Assembly: GCA_021904315.1 (NCBI GenBank)
Contig: CM038908.1
Location: 31,238,001 to 31,302,000 of the forward strand
Direction: 5' to 3'
DNA length: 64,000 nt
Origin: Sphagnum magellanicum
Lineage: Eukaryota; Streptophyta; Sphagnopsida; Sphagnales; Sphagnaceae
Shown: positions 38,940 through 49,556 of the stretch, one piece after another
Numbering within the stretch: the first letter of the stretch is position 1
Layout of the letters: each line of letters starts with the position of its first letter
Notes under the pieces: generated by a model
The model's database searches: none
The model's input: only the letters and a program-made list of their open reading frames with translations
Told to the model about the DNA's origin: nothing
Program-made: the position numbers and the translations under genes

Positions 38940-40640
38940 ATCATTGATGGTATGATCACATTGACATCGTGAAAGTTGTGCAACTATAGGATGTGATATA
39001 TCGAGATGAATATGTATCGTTGTAAGGAAATGGGTTGAGGACAAAGCAATGAAGGTGTGTTAGGATGAGCTAATAAACAAGCTTTTGTTGTTGGGCTTGC
39101 ATAAGAACACATATGTGTTCGCATGACATCCAAAAGAGTGTATGTTAGAATATGAAATAAATTTTTGCTCATCTAGTTGATCCATAAAAAAAGACTCCAT
39201 TTGAGGATAGGATTGCACCATTAAATTTTTGAAAGGCAAGACGTGATCGAATGACTTCAAGCAATATCGCACGAGCATCCCATAATGCTACTTGGAAGAG
39301 ATAAGTACTAGTTTTTAAATGTGCCATCACATCAAGGAAAGTAAAGTGATCATCTTTGACGCGCTCCCAAGTCACGGGGTGAAACCCACTTGAGGGTTTC
39401 CCAAAGTCAAGTTGCGGAAATTGTGATTTAGCGGTGCACTCCCGACTTCCAACTCTAAAAGGGGGTAGAGGGTCGAGTTGAGAGCCCAGGGATTAGACTA
39501 GGAAGAGGGACTAGCTTAGCTCGTGTGAATCTGCATCCAAAAACCAACCACAAGAGGTTAGTTTAGCATTCGGGACACCCTTCGGTGTTGGGACTTGCCA
39601 CGGGCACTTGGACACACAAGACTCACCACGGCCCGGACTCGGGAGTAAGCCACCACCTTACTCCCTATAGTATTCTCTGTGGCTGGTTGCCGAGGCTACA
39701 TCCAAATGACACATTTTGTTGGGACTCCCGAAATGGGGTCCTGAAACTGTCCCGACTAGACTCCCCAAACTTTGAACGGCCATAACTCCCGACTGTGGAG
39801 TCCGATCGCAATGGAGTCTAAACCAAAGTTGTAGCCCTCGTTGAGATCTTTCTATCGCCATGTCGCACTCTCAATTCGGACGTCGGGAAAAGGTCGATTC
39901 CTGACTTTTAGTGGTCGAGAGTCAAACTGCCAGTTTGACTCTCGGCCCTTCTTTTGCCCATAACTTGGGCTGCAGATGTCCGAATGGCCAATGCGAGGCC
40001 ATTTTCGATATCTACGTTTCAAGACCTTTCGAATGACACCAAGAACACCTCAATGTAAGGTGTTTTGGGCCTTGCTGTCCCCACATTCGGGAGTCCCGGA
40101 GGACTCCAAATCTCCAACTTTTCCAAGTGTTGGGCTTCACCCCCACACTTGGCCAAAGTGGGGTTGCGACAATCTTGTTGGAAACGAAAGATTAATGTAG
40201 GAGCGATCAAAGCCCAACATCCTAAGAAAACAAGGGCAGCAAATTGGACCATTGAGGGAAGGCCTAGCCATCCTAAAGATGTAGGAAAAGTGACCTGATG
40301 ACGAGTCAAATGGCCCATTATGGTGTCAAAGGATCCTAAATTTAATAGCTTTTCCAACATAACTATGGTATGAGCATCAAACCTAGTGTAATGTTACAAG
40401 ATACTTGGTAAGGGAAATATAGTATGTTGGAAGTAGCTTGACCACTGTGCATAATAAAATTAAAATAACACAAAAGTTACCTCGGGATTTACAAGCATAG
40501 GAAGGTTAACATTCATGTTGAGGTCCTCCTTGAGTGCTTTTGATACAAAGGACTCCACAAATGGTACTTGAGCACCTAAAATATGAAAATCGGATTTAGG
40601 TGCAAAAAAACCTAGAAGAATGATATAGATTGGTCTAACC
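38940..40640 (-). pseudogene. Decayed reverse-transcriptase ORF, C-terminal part, split by an LTR
   Basis: Minus-strand frame running from the hAT left end down to about 38,940. Upstream of the solo LTR one frame, broken by two stops, has a G-A-Q-V-P-F-V-E-S-F segment (about 40,560), an R-F-D-A-H segment, an R-H-Q-V-T-F-P-T-S-L segment and a G-L-P-S-M-V...A-F-L-G-C-W-A-L-like segment (about 40,240). This resembles the C-terminal part of non-LTR-type reverse-transcriptase proteins common in non-seed plants and protists. If the 815 bp LTR and one copy of its target duplication are disregarded, the frame continues directly on the far side (39,356 downwards). The hAT element interrupts it at the N-terminal side; the remainder may lie beyond 43,230 but I cannot follow it. 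Confidence 0.6.
39357..40171 (-). mobile_element. Solo LTR, 815 bp
   Basis: On the minus strand the LTR begins TGTCGCAACCCC and ends GCGTCA. It is flanked by a perfect 5-bp duplication, ATCTT, at 39,352-39,356 and 40,172-40,176 (plus strand). It is GC-richer than its surroundings. No internal region or second LTR is nearby, so it probably arose by LTR-LTR recombination. It sits inside the reverse-transcriptase pseudogene and is therefore younger than it. Confidence 0.8.
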
Positions 40641-43222
40641 CAGGCTTCATTAGTTTGTAGATTTGCTAAAAGTAGGGGACGATATCTACAAATGACCCGT
40701 CGGCGGATCTACAAATTAATTTTTGTCTCATAAAGACCTGCCACAACGCGCGGAGTGCGCCAGCAGGCGTGGATGACCTCACGAGGCGTTGTAGAGTGCA
40801 GCGTGGCTGCAATTTGCTCTCTACACCCCAAAATCGATCCGATCGCCATGCCACCCAAGGCCAAGACACCATAGCAGCCCGTGCACGGGCTCGAGTACGC
40901 GTTGGAGGTTGTCAGCACAGCAGGCAATGGCGACATCATTGTCTAATGCATGTTCTGTGTCTATGAAGGTCGGGACAACGTTGTGGTCGACGACAGCTCG
41001 ACGCGAAAGCGCAAGTCGCGCAACGACATCAAATATTTTCTGAAACCGTTCCTACCGCACAAATACAAAAGCCATCACGACGGGCAACACGTCGAGTCAT
41101 GGGCGCTGTACAAGGCAGCGACCAAGAAGGATAAACAACATTTCTTTAATAACAAGATCAAGGTCGCAAACACACTGCACTGGTATATGGATCTCGACAG
41201 CGACATACTGACGTTCATGATCAATGCGAGCATCGTGAATACGATCATTGGCGACATGTTCTTCCGGGACGACAAGGTGGTCATTGATAGTGATGATGCC
41301 GACGACAATGACGACGTGGTCGGCGCGGCCGCCAGGAAGGCCGCCAAGAAGCTCAAGGAGAAGACCAACACCATGAAATTATTCATCCTCAATGAGGTCA
41401 ATGAGGATGAGGACGATCTGCACTCGTACATCGTCACCATCAAGAACATCATGCCGTTCAATCTAGTAATGGACCACGTCGGGAGTGGCATGTCGTTTCA
41501 GCAGACGGCGAGTGCCATCTAGCACACCAAGGAACGCACCAAGACGACCAAGTTGGTAGGCATCACTGACCTGATGGTCGTCCAGTACGTCCACGTCCTG
41601 GTCGACTCCATGCTATAGTAGATCGCTGATTGTCTCGACGACGAATCCGTCTGGGCAATGTTGCTAGCGCGCGACAGTAGCACGCACCGTGGCCAGTCGT
41701 TCTTCGACCTGCGCGTTCGCATCTGCTTCTGTGGTCGGCTTTTTAATTTGCACCTGGTTGCGATTCCCATGTTCGATCGCCACACGGCCGGCAATATCTT
41801 TAACATGCTGGTCAAGTTTCCCGATGCGCTGTACGACAAACGGCGTGCCAAGTTGATCAGCATGTCATCTGGCAGCGAGAACACGATGACAGGTCACCAC
41901 ACCAGTCTCATCACTTGCATGATCGCTTGCGCCGATAACCCAGTGCTCCGCATTTGGTGTGCACTGCATCAGATTGACCTGGTCGTCAAGTCGGCAACCG
42001 AGGAGCTTGTCGGCGGCGAGTGGATCAAGTTCGCTTGGTCGTTCTCGATCTTCCAGTGTGCGCAAGCCAACTTCATCACTAACATGGCCGTCAAGTGCCT
42101 CAAAAAGACGAACTGTTGGACGCACCTGGGGCGCCTACTGTAGTTCTTCAAGGATCATCGCCGCAGGATTGTGGCGTACGCCGAGACGCACCGTCCCGAG
42201 CAGACGCCAACATGCGCGTGGTGGGTCATCATGTTTGTGGTGTCACCAGCCATCAACGCCATCAATGTCACGTTCGTTATTTTGCAAAACCGGTCGCTGC
42301 TGATCGCGCAGTAGGAGCAGCATATCCACATGCTGATCGGCTCACTGGTCACCATGTTTTGCGTTGAGATCGTACAGGAGAATGACGACGACGCCTAGTA
42401 CGTGTCAGTCGGGTTGATGCGTATCTTGGTCAACGCGATCGTCGAGCACATCCGCGACTAAGGGTCATTCACGATCACTTGCTACAACAACCTGGACGTA
42501 GACGACAAGAACGACATCATTCACACAATCACGACATATGTGATCTCGCTGGTCACCGGCCTGATGGGCGTCAAGGCCAAGCATGACAGCAACAACATGT
42601 GTTTGGAGAGCAACGCGTCGCTTGCGCTACGTGCCCAGCTGATTGCCATCCGTCACGACAAGTTCGTGAATGAGGTGTTGGAGCCCTATCGCGACCACAT
42701 TTCAGCATTTTGGTCTTTCGAGGACATCGATCAGATGGAGGCGGACCACCGCAATCTTTTGAATCTGTACGCTTCAGACCAGATCTTGCACGTCGCCATC
42801 GACTGGCACACCATTGAAATGTCGTTTGACGACGCTTGGGTTGCGCCTCGGGCCAGTTCGATCATTTATGATCGTTATGTGGCGGCCTGGCAACCGTGTT
42901 CACCAACACAACGTCAGTCGAGAGCAACTTCTCTATTTTGAAGTGGGAGATGGACGAGAACCGTACCTACTTGATGCACCTATCGCTCGAGGGTGTGTTT
43001 CAGGCCAAGCAGTGGGCGCTCATGGAGACACTATGAGAATGCACCCGCTAGTATAGGCCATACGACATACGCCATACACTACCATTCAGGCCCCCACTAG
43101 TGACTAGAGTCGTCTACAATCAATGAGTGACTTAAAATTGACCGTCTACAAACCAATAGTGGCAGCGTCTACAAACTAAGCTAGTTTGTATAGTTTGTAA
43201 ATATCTACAAATTAATGAGGCC
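40641..43222 (+). mobile_element. hAT-superfamily DNA transposon, 2,582 bp, with TIRs and TSD
   Basis: Flanked by a perfect 8-bp duplication, GTCTAACC, at 40,633-40,640 and 43,223-43,230. Terminal inverted repeats of 22 bp start CAGGCTTCATTAG on the left and, inverted, TAGGCCTCATTAA on the right; 19 of 22 positions agree. TCTACAAA-type words recur in both subterminal regions (40,685; 40,708; 43,113; 43,144; 43,168; 43,202) and inside the TIRs, as expected of transposase binding sites. The interior is GC-rich with many CpG, unlike everything around it, and encodes a transposase frame. It lies in the reverse-transcriptase pseudogene. Confidence 0.88.
40848..43036 (+). pseudogene. hAT transposase frame with nine in-frame TAR stops and one frame break
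   Basis: One frame runs from ATG 40,848 to about 42,880, then a one-base shift leads to a frame ending at TGA 43,034-43,036, about 728 codons in all and of normal transposase length. N-terminal C-M-F-C plus H-H-D-G-Q-H suggest a BED-like zinc finger. Further on come an acidic stretch (about residues 150-165), an H-L-V-A-I-P-M-F...H-T-A block, a W-C-A-L-H-Q block and the C-terminal dimerisation block (T-S-V-E-S-N-F-S...E-M-D-E-N-R-T) typical of hAT. In-frame stops: TAG at 40,872, 41,520, 41,616, 41,619, 42,141, 42,312, 42,396; TAA at 40,944 and 42,459. None is TGA and no Trp codon is lost; about 18-20 CAG/CAA codons remain. Under the standard code it is a pseudogene. The protein type resembles hAT families I associate with oomycetes (recall only). 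Confidence 0.8.
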
Positions 43223-43311
43223 TAGTCTAACCCCTATGAAGACTAGATTACACACTTTGTTTACTACATTGAAAGTCTTAATGTTGTAAACTCCTCCTAT
43301 AATCAACCCTC

Positions 43312-43890
43312 CTCAACCAAACACTTTATCATTTTAAATGGGGTTGAATGTCTTGATTGTTTGGGCAAAATTACATCCTCGACCAAACACTTTGTTATTT
43401 TAAATGGGGTTGAATGTTTTGATTGTTTGGGCAAAATTACATTCTTGACCAAACACTTTGTTATTTAAAATGGGGTTGAATGTTTTGATTGTTTGAGCTA
43501 AATTACACCTTCAACCAAACACTTTGTTATTCTAAATGGGGTTGAATGTTTTGATTGTTTGGGCTAAATTACATCCTCAACCAAACACTTTGTTATTCTA
43601 AATGGGGTTGAATGTTTTGATTGTTTGGGCTAAATTACATCCTCAACCAAACACTTTGTTATTCTAAGTGGGGCCAAATGGGTGCCCAAGTGACACAAAC
43701 TTCTCCCCATCATCATAAACTTTTTTATTCCAAGTGGGTCCCAATGGGTGCCCAAGTGACATAATTTTCTCCCCCATCAACTAACACATTTAAATTCCAA
43801 GTGGGGCCCATTGGGTGCCCATGTGACACAATTTTTTCCTTATGACCAAACACTTGTTTTTCCAAGTGGGGCCCAATGGGTGCACAAGAG
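43312..43890. repeat. 66-bp tandem repeat, about nine units in two variants
   Basis: ACCAAACACTTTGTTAT recurs at 43,316, 43,382, 43,448, 43,514, 43,580 and 43,646, exactly 66 bp apart. From about 43,666 a second variant with AAGTGGGGCCCAATGGGTGC continues in nearly the same register (43,666, 43,733, 43,799, 43,864). The two variants share the CCAAACACTT...TATTC part, so one array has diversified. It starts about 90 bp beyond the hAT element. Confidence 0.92.
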
Positions 43891-44637
43891 GGTTAATTTG
43901 ATGAACACAAAAATGCACAATCCATCTTTTGGCCATAATTTATTATTTCTAAAAAGAAGGGAAAAAAAAAACATAACATTTTACACCAAGCATTAGATCA
44001 TTGGGTACATATGAAATCCTGGTCAGCTTATTCATCAATCAACACCTAAACCTTGGTTGTTCTCATGCCCTGTTCGGTAACCAGCGGCTGCTTGGTTAGG
44101 GGCATGCTTATTATCCTACCAGGACAAGCAAAGATAAACTTAAGAGTGGGCTCACTAGTAGGCTGGTCAAAAAGCACAAGTGTTTGAGAATTGAGATGCA
44201 CCGCCTTTTTGTCAGTACTGACAATTTTGCATAGCAAGTCTGAACCGAAAGAAACCGCTGATTGAGGAAGTCTCCACTGAACACAGGGGTGGTGGAGTAA
44301 TAACTAATAACTTGTAAGTAAGTAGGTAGCCTAGTGAGGTGTGGTGTATGGTGGGCTAATAAAAACAAACTGCCATTGATGGAAGGAGAGCATACCCAAT
44401 CACTGGGGGGAAGCAACAGAAGTGTGTCCAAAGTTAACCAATTTGCAGATTGTGTCATGTATGATGCCCATAACTTACTGCAAATAAAGCTTAACTGTGC
44501 ACTAGATGTTAATCCCTTGGATTCTGCTGGTTTGTGCAGCAGAATTAGCCCAAGAAGTCTGGAAGTGCACCGGCTTGAATTCATGAGCCCACCAGCATTA
44601 ACCTGATTATCATCAGGCACCCATCTAATTATCCGTT

Positions 44638-45026
44638 GAGTTATCTATAAAGTCGCCCTCTGTTTCACCCATCTCCTCTCCTTTTGCCCCGTATCCCCTC
44701 TTTCAATGGTATCTGCAAAGTAAGGAAACTTTATTGAATCTGGGTATGAAATGCTGAAATTCAGCATTTAATGCACAAGGTTTGAGAATAAATATAGTAG
44801 CTGTACATGTAGGAGAAGTGAAAATATATGTAGCAACAGTGCAGGCGCTCATGAAAAAGGGAACACAAGATGAAACTCAGTTTACCACCAAAATTGGTGG
44901 GAAAACAAGTTTGGGTCCCAGTTGTGTGCTTTTGCAAAATTATCATTCCCAGTTACACGTTTGATGCCCTATTATGCCGGAACTGATCGTTCTCACCCCA
45001 TTATCGCCTGACTTTATGGATAACTC
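44638..45026. mobile_element. Possible MITE with 18-bp inverted ends
   Basis: GAGTTATCTATAAAGTC on the left pairs with GAGTTATCCATAAAGTC read inverted on the right (one mismatch). No clear target duplication and no coding capacity. Confidence 0.4.
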
Positions 45027-45990
45027 TAGTATGTAAAATGGATCAGAGTGAGGAAGTCAGGAACTTGTGTAGCACACACTCACACACGCACTAATGATGA
45101 AGTCTTGTAAACTCTGACTTGATCGGCGGTTTTCAGAGTGTCAAGTACATGACAGATGCACTAAAACAAGCTACACTCTCAGATGAGACCAAGTCTCGAG
45201 TTTTGACCACTGTTGGGCAGTTCTTGCGTTTTAGTAAGAACCTTTGGGTTTGGTTTGAGAAAATAAATCAGAATGGTTTCGGTTCTGGTTCCAATTTATT
45301 TATTTATTTAAAATTCTGCTTCCGGTTTGTGGTCCGGTTTTTCAAAAGAAATAAATTTTTGGTTTGGTTTCTGGTTCCAGTTCTGAAAATCAGACTCAGT
45401 TCTATTCCAACCCTGGGTAAACCAGATTGGGAATGATAATTAACTGCTGATTAACCTCCTGGTTATCCCCCAGGTTTCGCTAGTTAGTTCTAAATTTTAT
45501 TTTATTTTGGTTCTAATTCCACAGATAAATGGAATTGGGATCCAGTTCTTCAAAAAGGTAAATTTTGAATCAATTCCAAAAATTAGACCAAGTTCCAGTT
45601 TGGGTTTTATTAATCAGAATTAGAACCCATGATTCTAACCTTTGGTTTTTTGTGGTGAATTTTTGCGATTTTGTGAAAGAATTGAGGGCTTAGCAACATG
45701 GTCCAAAGGAATTTTGGAAGCTTTTTTAATAAAATTCGCACATTTTTAGCTGCAGACCTATGAATAGTCACTTTTTTTTTGGGAAAGATTTGGGCTGATT
45801 TCTAGCTTTCTTCCTTAAAAAAAAACCATATTTAGATAGTAAGTTGTAATAGTTGGCCACTAAATAGTAGGATTCTAAAAAAATTCTACTTTTTTAGATT
45901 ATGCTATGAAGGATCACCCAACTCCCACTCGCTTGAGGGAAGGCCAAGGGAGTGATAACTACAGAATAGTCCCAATTGCAATCACATAAG

Positions 45991-46012
45991 GAGAGAGAGA
46001 GAGAGAGAGAGC
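45991..46012. repeat. (GA)n microsatellite
   Basis: About eleven uninterrupted GA units. Confidence 0.85.
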
Positions 46013-46194
46013 AAATTACAGAATAGGGCTCCAAATTGAATGGCCAAAAGAATCCAATCCCTTTCACCATGGACATGGGTTAAAATGGACATAAAAATTG
46101 AATTCATTTCTCATATATCTCCAAACTTTGTTCAAATCCTAACATTGAAGAAAGATCCTCATCACACTTAAGTAAAGCACTTGGAGAAAAAAAT

Positions 46195-46335
46195 CTGTAG
46201 TGCACTTCAAGGGCACCTATACATGAATTTCCCTCCTAGAAATTGGGAGGGATATTATGCCTATACTCATAGGAGTAAGAACTCTCCCACTATTGAGGAG
46301 TAGGCATAAGAACCCTCCCATAGGCCTTTACCCTA
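46195..46335. repeat. Dispersed repeat related to 56,045-56,190
   Basis: GGCACC...CATGAAT...CCCTC(C/T)TAGAAA followed by ATGCCTA words match the reverse complement of about 56,045-56,190; a weaker relative is near 59,050-59,130. Probably a short dispersed element; ends not defined. Confidence 0.4.
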
Positions 46336-46702
46336 CACCACAACAATTCATGCCACCACATTTTTATCTGGTTTTCCTTGGATTTTGTCCATCCTATCCA
46401 TGAATCATGGGTAAATACACACCAGCCTTGTGGACTAAAAAGCATATACCTCAACCACCCTGCCTTGCTTCACATGGAGTGGGTACTCCCTTCTGCTGGG
46501 CGGCACATGAGTATTCAAGATCCAAAACACTCTGACTGGTGAAGGCAGGGTTGGGCTGATTCTGTCCCCCCAAAAGCAGTATTGGGAGGCAGAATCCAAA
46601 CACTGGGGACCATTCTGCCACTTGTCCTTTTTTATTTGCAACCAATTTCTTACTCTTTTTTTTTGGGGTCAGAGATAGGCTACCCAGCGTTTTTTGGGGG
46701 TG

Positions 46703-46794
46703 AAATTTCGCCACTTTGCAACCCAAAATAAAACAAGGGGTGTGTCACAAATTTCGCCACTTTGCAACCCAAAATAAAACAAGGGGTGTGTCAC
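46703..46794. repeat. Perfect 46-bp tandem duplication
   Basis: The 46-bp unit starting AAATTTCGCCACTTTGC at 46,703 is repeated without change from 46,749, implying a very recent slip or duplication. Confidence 0.92.
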
Positions 46795-47337
46795 ACTCTG
46801 GCCTTGCCATTTACTTTAAAGAATATTTTGCAAAAGAAGAATTATATATGGAAACTCAAATATTTCACCATGCAAAAATATAATCTTCAAAAAAATCCTC
46901 TAAAAAAACCCAAAATCCTTCAAGATATTATAACTCTACAGCTAATCTCAAGTTTCAACACAACCCAAAATGTCATCTTTCAGAAAGCCTCATACAAAAA
47001 TAGGCGTAGTACATAGGGGCCTATAAGAATCCCTTAAGCTACTATACTCGATAATGAATCTAAACACAATATCCTTGCCTGCAAAGGCAAGGCCAATAAA
47101 ATCCAGTGCCACCCATACAATTTTTTTTTGTAAAACAAAGTGCACCAAAGTTGCCAGAATTTGAGGAATTTAACATTTCTGAGATTGCCATATTTTAGAC
47201 AGTAGGTTCCAGCAAGTTGCCAAAATAGGTATAGCCAGATTCTTGAAAAAATCTGATTTCCTCTCAGGCCTGTCGCCAAATTTAGCTATTTCCTCTTGTG
47301 GATGATTGCCAGTGTCACTACATCACAAAATTGGAAT

Positions 47338-47386
47338 AATTAATTAATTAATTAAGTAATTAATTAATTTAATTTAATTTAATTCC
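47338..47386. repeat. TTAA-type microsatellite
   Basis: Run of TAATTAATTAA units passing into TTTAA units. Confidence 0.8.
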
Positions 47387-47707
47387 TGGACATACCTATG
47401 AATTATAAGACTTTCTTAATTCTGCCACCAACATTTTTAAGGTATTAATGCAGAAATATACAGTGTATGTGGAATTATGAGTAGGATTGTGCCTTGGGGT
47501 GAAAGAAGGTCGGTGGCCATGTGCCTATGTGGCCAATGAGATTGTTAGAATGGCAAAGCGGTGGATCGGATTCTTTGCTTTTGAGGAGCTCTTGGGTAAA
47601 TGTGGCACTTAAGTGTTGTGATACTCTCATAAGCTTGCATCTAAGCGAGTAGAAAAAATTGCAGCCAACAATACTGGCACTTAAAAGATGAAATAGTATC
47701 TCCATAG

Positions 47708-47957
47708 GGCTTGTGTTTAAGTGGGGAAAAAAAATTTAGTGAGCAATAAGATTGTTCAAATTAGTGCCTTCAATTATTTTCAAGAGTTAGGGCTTGTGTT
47801 TAAGTGGGAAAAAAACAATTTAGTGACCGATAAGATTGTTTAAATTAGTGCCTTCAATTATTTTTAAGAGTTAAGGCTTGTGTTTAAGTGGGAAAAAGAA
47901 ATTAGTGATCAATAAGATTGTTCAAATTGGTGCCTTTGATTATTTTTAAGAGTTGCA
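47708..47957. repeat. 83-84-bp tandem repeat, three units
   Basis: GGCTTGTGTTTAAGTGGG recurs at 47,708, 47,791 and 47,875. Units also share ATAAGATTGTT and TTTTAAGAGTT. Confidence 0.9.
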
Positions 47958-48339
47958 ATAGTGAACAAGTACTTAAAAACACTGAGTGTATTTTCGCATG
48001 TGGCCCATGCAAAAGACACGAAACATTGCAAGGAGTTCTGTCAACAAGACTTTGGAGCTTTTAGCACATGCTTCTCTGATTGTAGTAGTAGTAGTACTAC
48101 TACGGGGTGCACAAACCGTACATATCCGTAATACAACAATTTCAGCTTTGCAACCTTCTTGTCATACCAACAGACATGGTGTTGGTCGAGTTCTGGCACA
48201 TAATTTGTTGTGTTTGTTTTCTCATGACCAACTCTCTTCTTTTCTGCAACCCACCTATTTTTTAAAAGCAAGTGTTTGGTGTGCTACTTATCTACCTTTT
48301 AATAATACAAACAAAAGGTCCAGTAGGGCCGATTTTGTC

Positions 48340-49370
48340 AGGCGTAACCTAGTTAAGGTTCACCTTGGCAAGCTTACTCAGCTGAATCAACCCCACAGAG
48401 CAACAGAATTACAGGGCAGAATCAGCCCCCATAGGACCCATGGCTGAGCCTGAGATGCTTATTACCCAGCAGAATCAGCCCCACATATGCAACTCCATAA
48501 GGCCAATGGCTAAACCCCCCCAGAGACTTACCTGGTAGTATCAGCCCCACAAAACACAAGGGCTCCTCTCACCCTGGGAGACCTACCTCGCAAATTCAGC
48601 CCCTCAAGGTCTAAGGTAGGCCATTTCCTTTCCTTTTCTTTTTTTCCTTTTTCTTTTGGGCTTAATGGTGATTTTTTTTTCTTAAAATGGAGAAAAATAA
48701 GTTTTAAAAAGGCTTTTTAGTTGCCTAATTTTGAAGATTTAAAAAAAAAATTCGAGATTTTTTTTGATGTTCTAGTAAGTAATCAAAAATATTAGAAGGA
48801 TGCTTATGAATATATTTTTAAATATCATAATTTCTTATAGCCAAATCCAGCCCAAAATCAGCATATGGATGACCACTGATTCAGCTACATCACCCAGAAT
48901 TGTAATTAAATTAGGAAAAAGAAAAGAAAAGAAAAGAAAAGAAAGAACACGGTGAAGGCCCCCTAAGAGGCTTACCGGGCAGTATCAGCCCCAGAAGACA
49001 CAAGGCTCACCCTGGCAGAATTACCTGGCAGAATCAGCACAAGCCACACCCTGGCAGGCTTATGTTGCGGAATCAGCCCTGTAGGTCTGCAAAATGAGCC
49101 CCAGAAGACACAAAGGCTCACCCTGGCAGGCTTACGTGGCAGAATCAGCACAGGCTTACCCTGATAGGCTGATAGGTCTACAGAATCGCCCCCACAAGAC
49201 ACAAAGGCGCACCATGGCAGGCTTAGGTGGCAGAATCAGTCCTGTAACTCTGCAGAATCAGCCCCAGAAGACACTAGGCTCACCCTGGCAGGATTACGTG
49301 GCAGAATCAGCCTTGTAGGTCTCAAGGCTCACCCTGACACGGTAAACTGGCAGAATCAGTGGGCCCGCGC
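48340..49370. repeat. Degenerate GGCAGAATCAGCCCC repeat upstream of the pectate lyase
   Basis: Two blocks (about 48,340-48,620 and 48,955-49,365) of a degenerate unit of 50-60 bp containing AGAATCAGCCCC, AGACACAAGGCTCACC and CTGGCAGGCTTACGTGGC words, at least a dozen in total. An AT-rich insert with a GAAAA microsatellite lies between them. Frames here only reflect the periodicity. The array ends less than 200 bp before the gene's ATG. Confidence 0.8.
48916..48945. repeat. (GAAAA)n microsatellite
   Basis: Five or so GAAAA units within the AT-rich insert between the two repeat blocks. Confidence 0.8.
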
Positions 49371-49556
49371 AGGCAGGGACCTGGATTCTCCAGTACAAAG
49401 CAAGCAGCTGCTTGCAGTAGTCCGCAGACTTGTGGATTTCAAGTGTTGCAGCTGCTTAGATAGGAAGCTTTGAATTACAATTAGTTCCTGAGGACTTGTG
49501 TGAGAGAAAATCTTCGTTACCAGAATATTGTTCATTGGGTTTTTGCTCACACAATC

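Larger units (their letters stand above)
43900..46690. other. Intergenic with scattered repeats
   Basis: No supported gene. The 169-codon minus-strand frame at 44,111-44,620 has no ATG-defined start I trust, no motif and Leu/Ser-rich composition, and is probably chance. Contains the possible MITE at 44,638-45,026, a GGTTCTGGTT-rich stretch at 45,200-45,640 beginning CACTGTTGGGCAG, a (GA)n microsatellite, and a dispersed repeat near 46,200-46,330. Confidence 0.45.

Noticed and set aside
40848..43036. Calling the transposase an intact gene under an alternative code
   Set aside because: The four host genes read perfectly with the standard code, and a one-base frame break exists, so I list it as a pseudogene and keep recoding as a hypothesis.
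44111..44620. 169-codon minus-strand frame as a gene
   Set aside because: No recognised motif, Leu/Ser-rich chance-like composition, overlaps other equally long frames.
49094..49318. Repetitive 74-codon frame
   Set aside because: It is only a translation of the GGCAGAATCAGCCCC repeat array.
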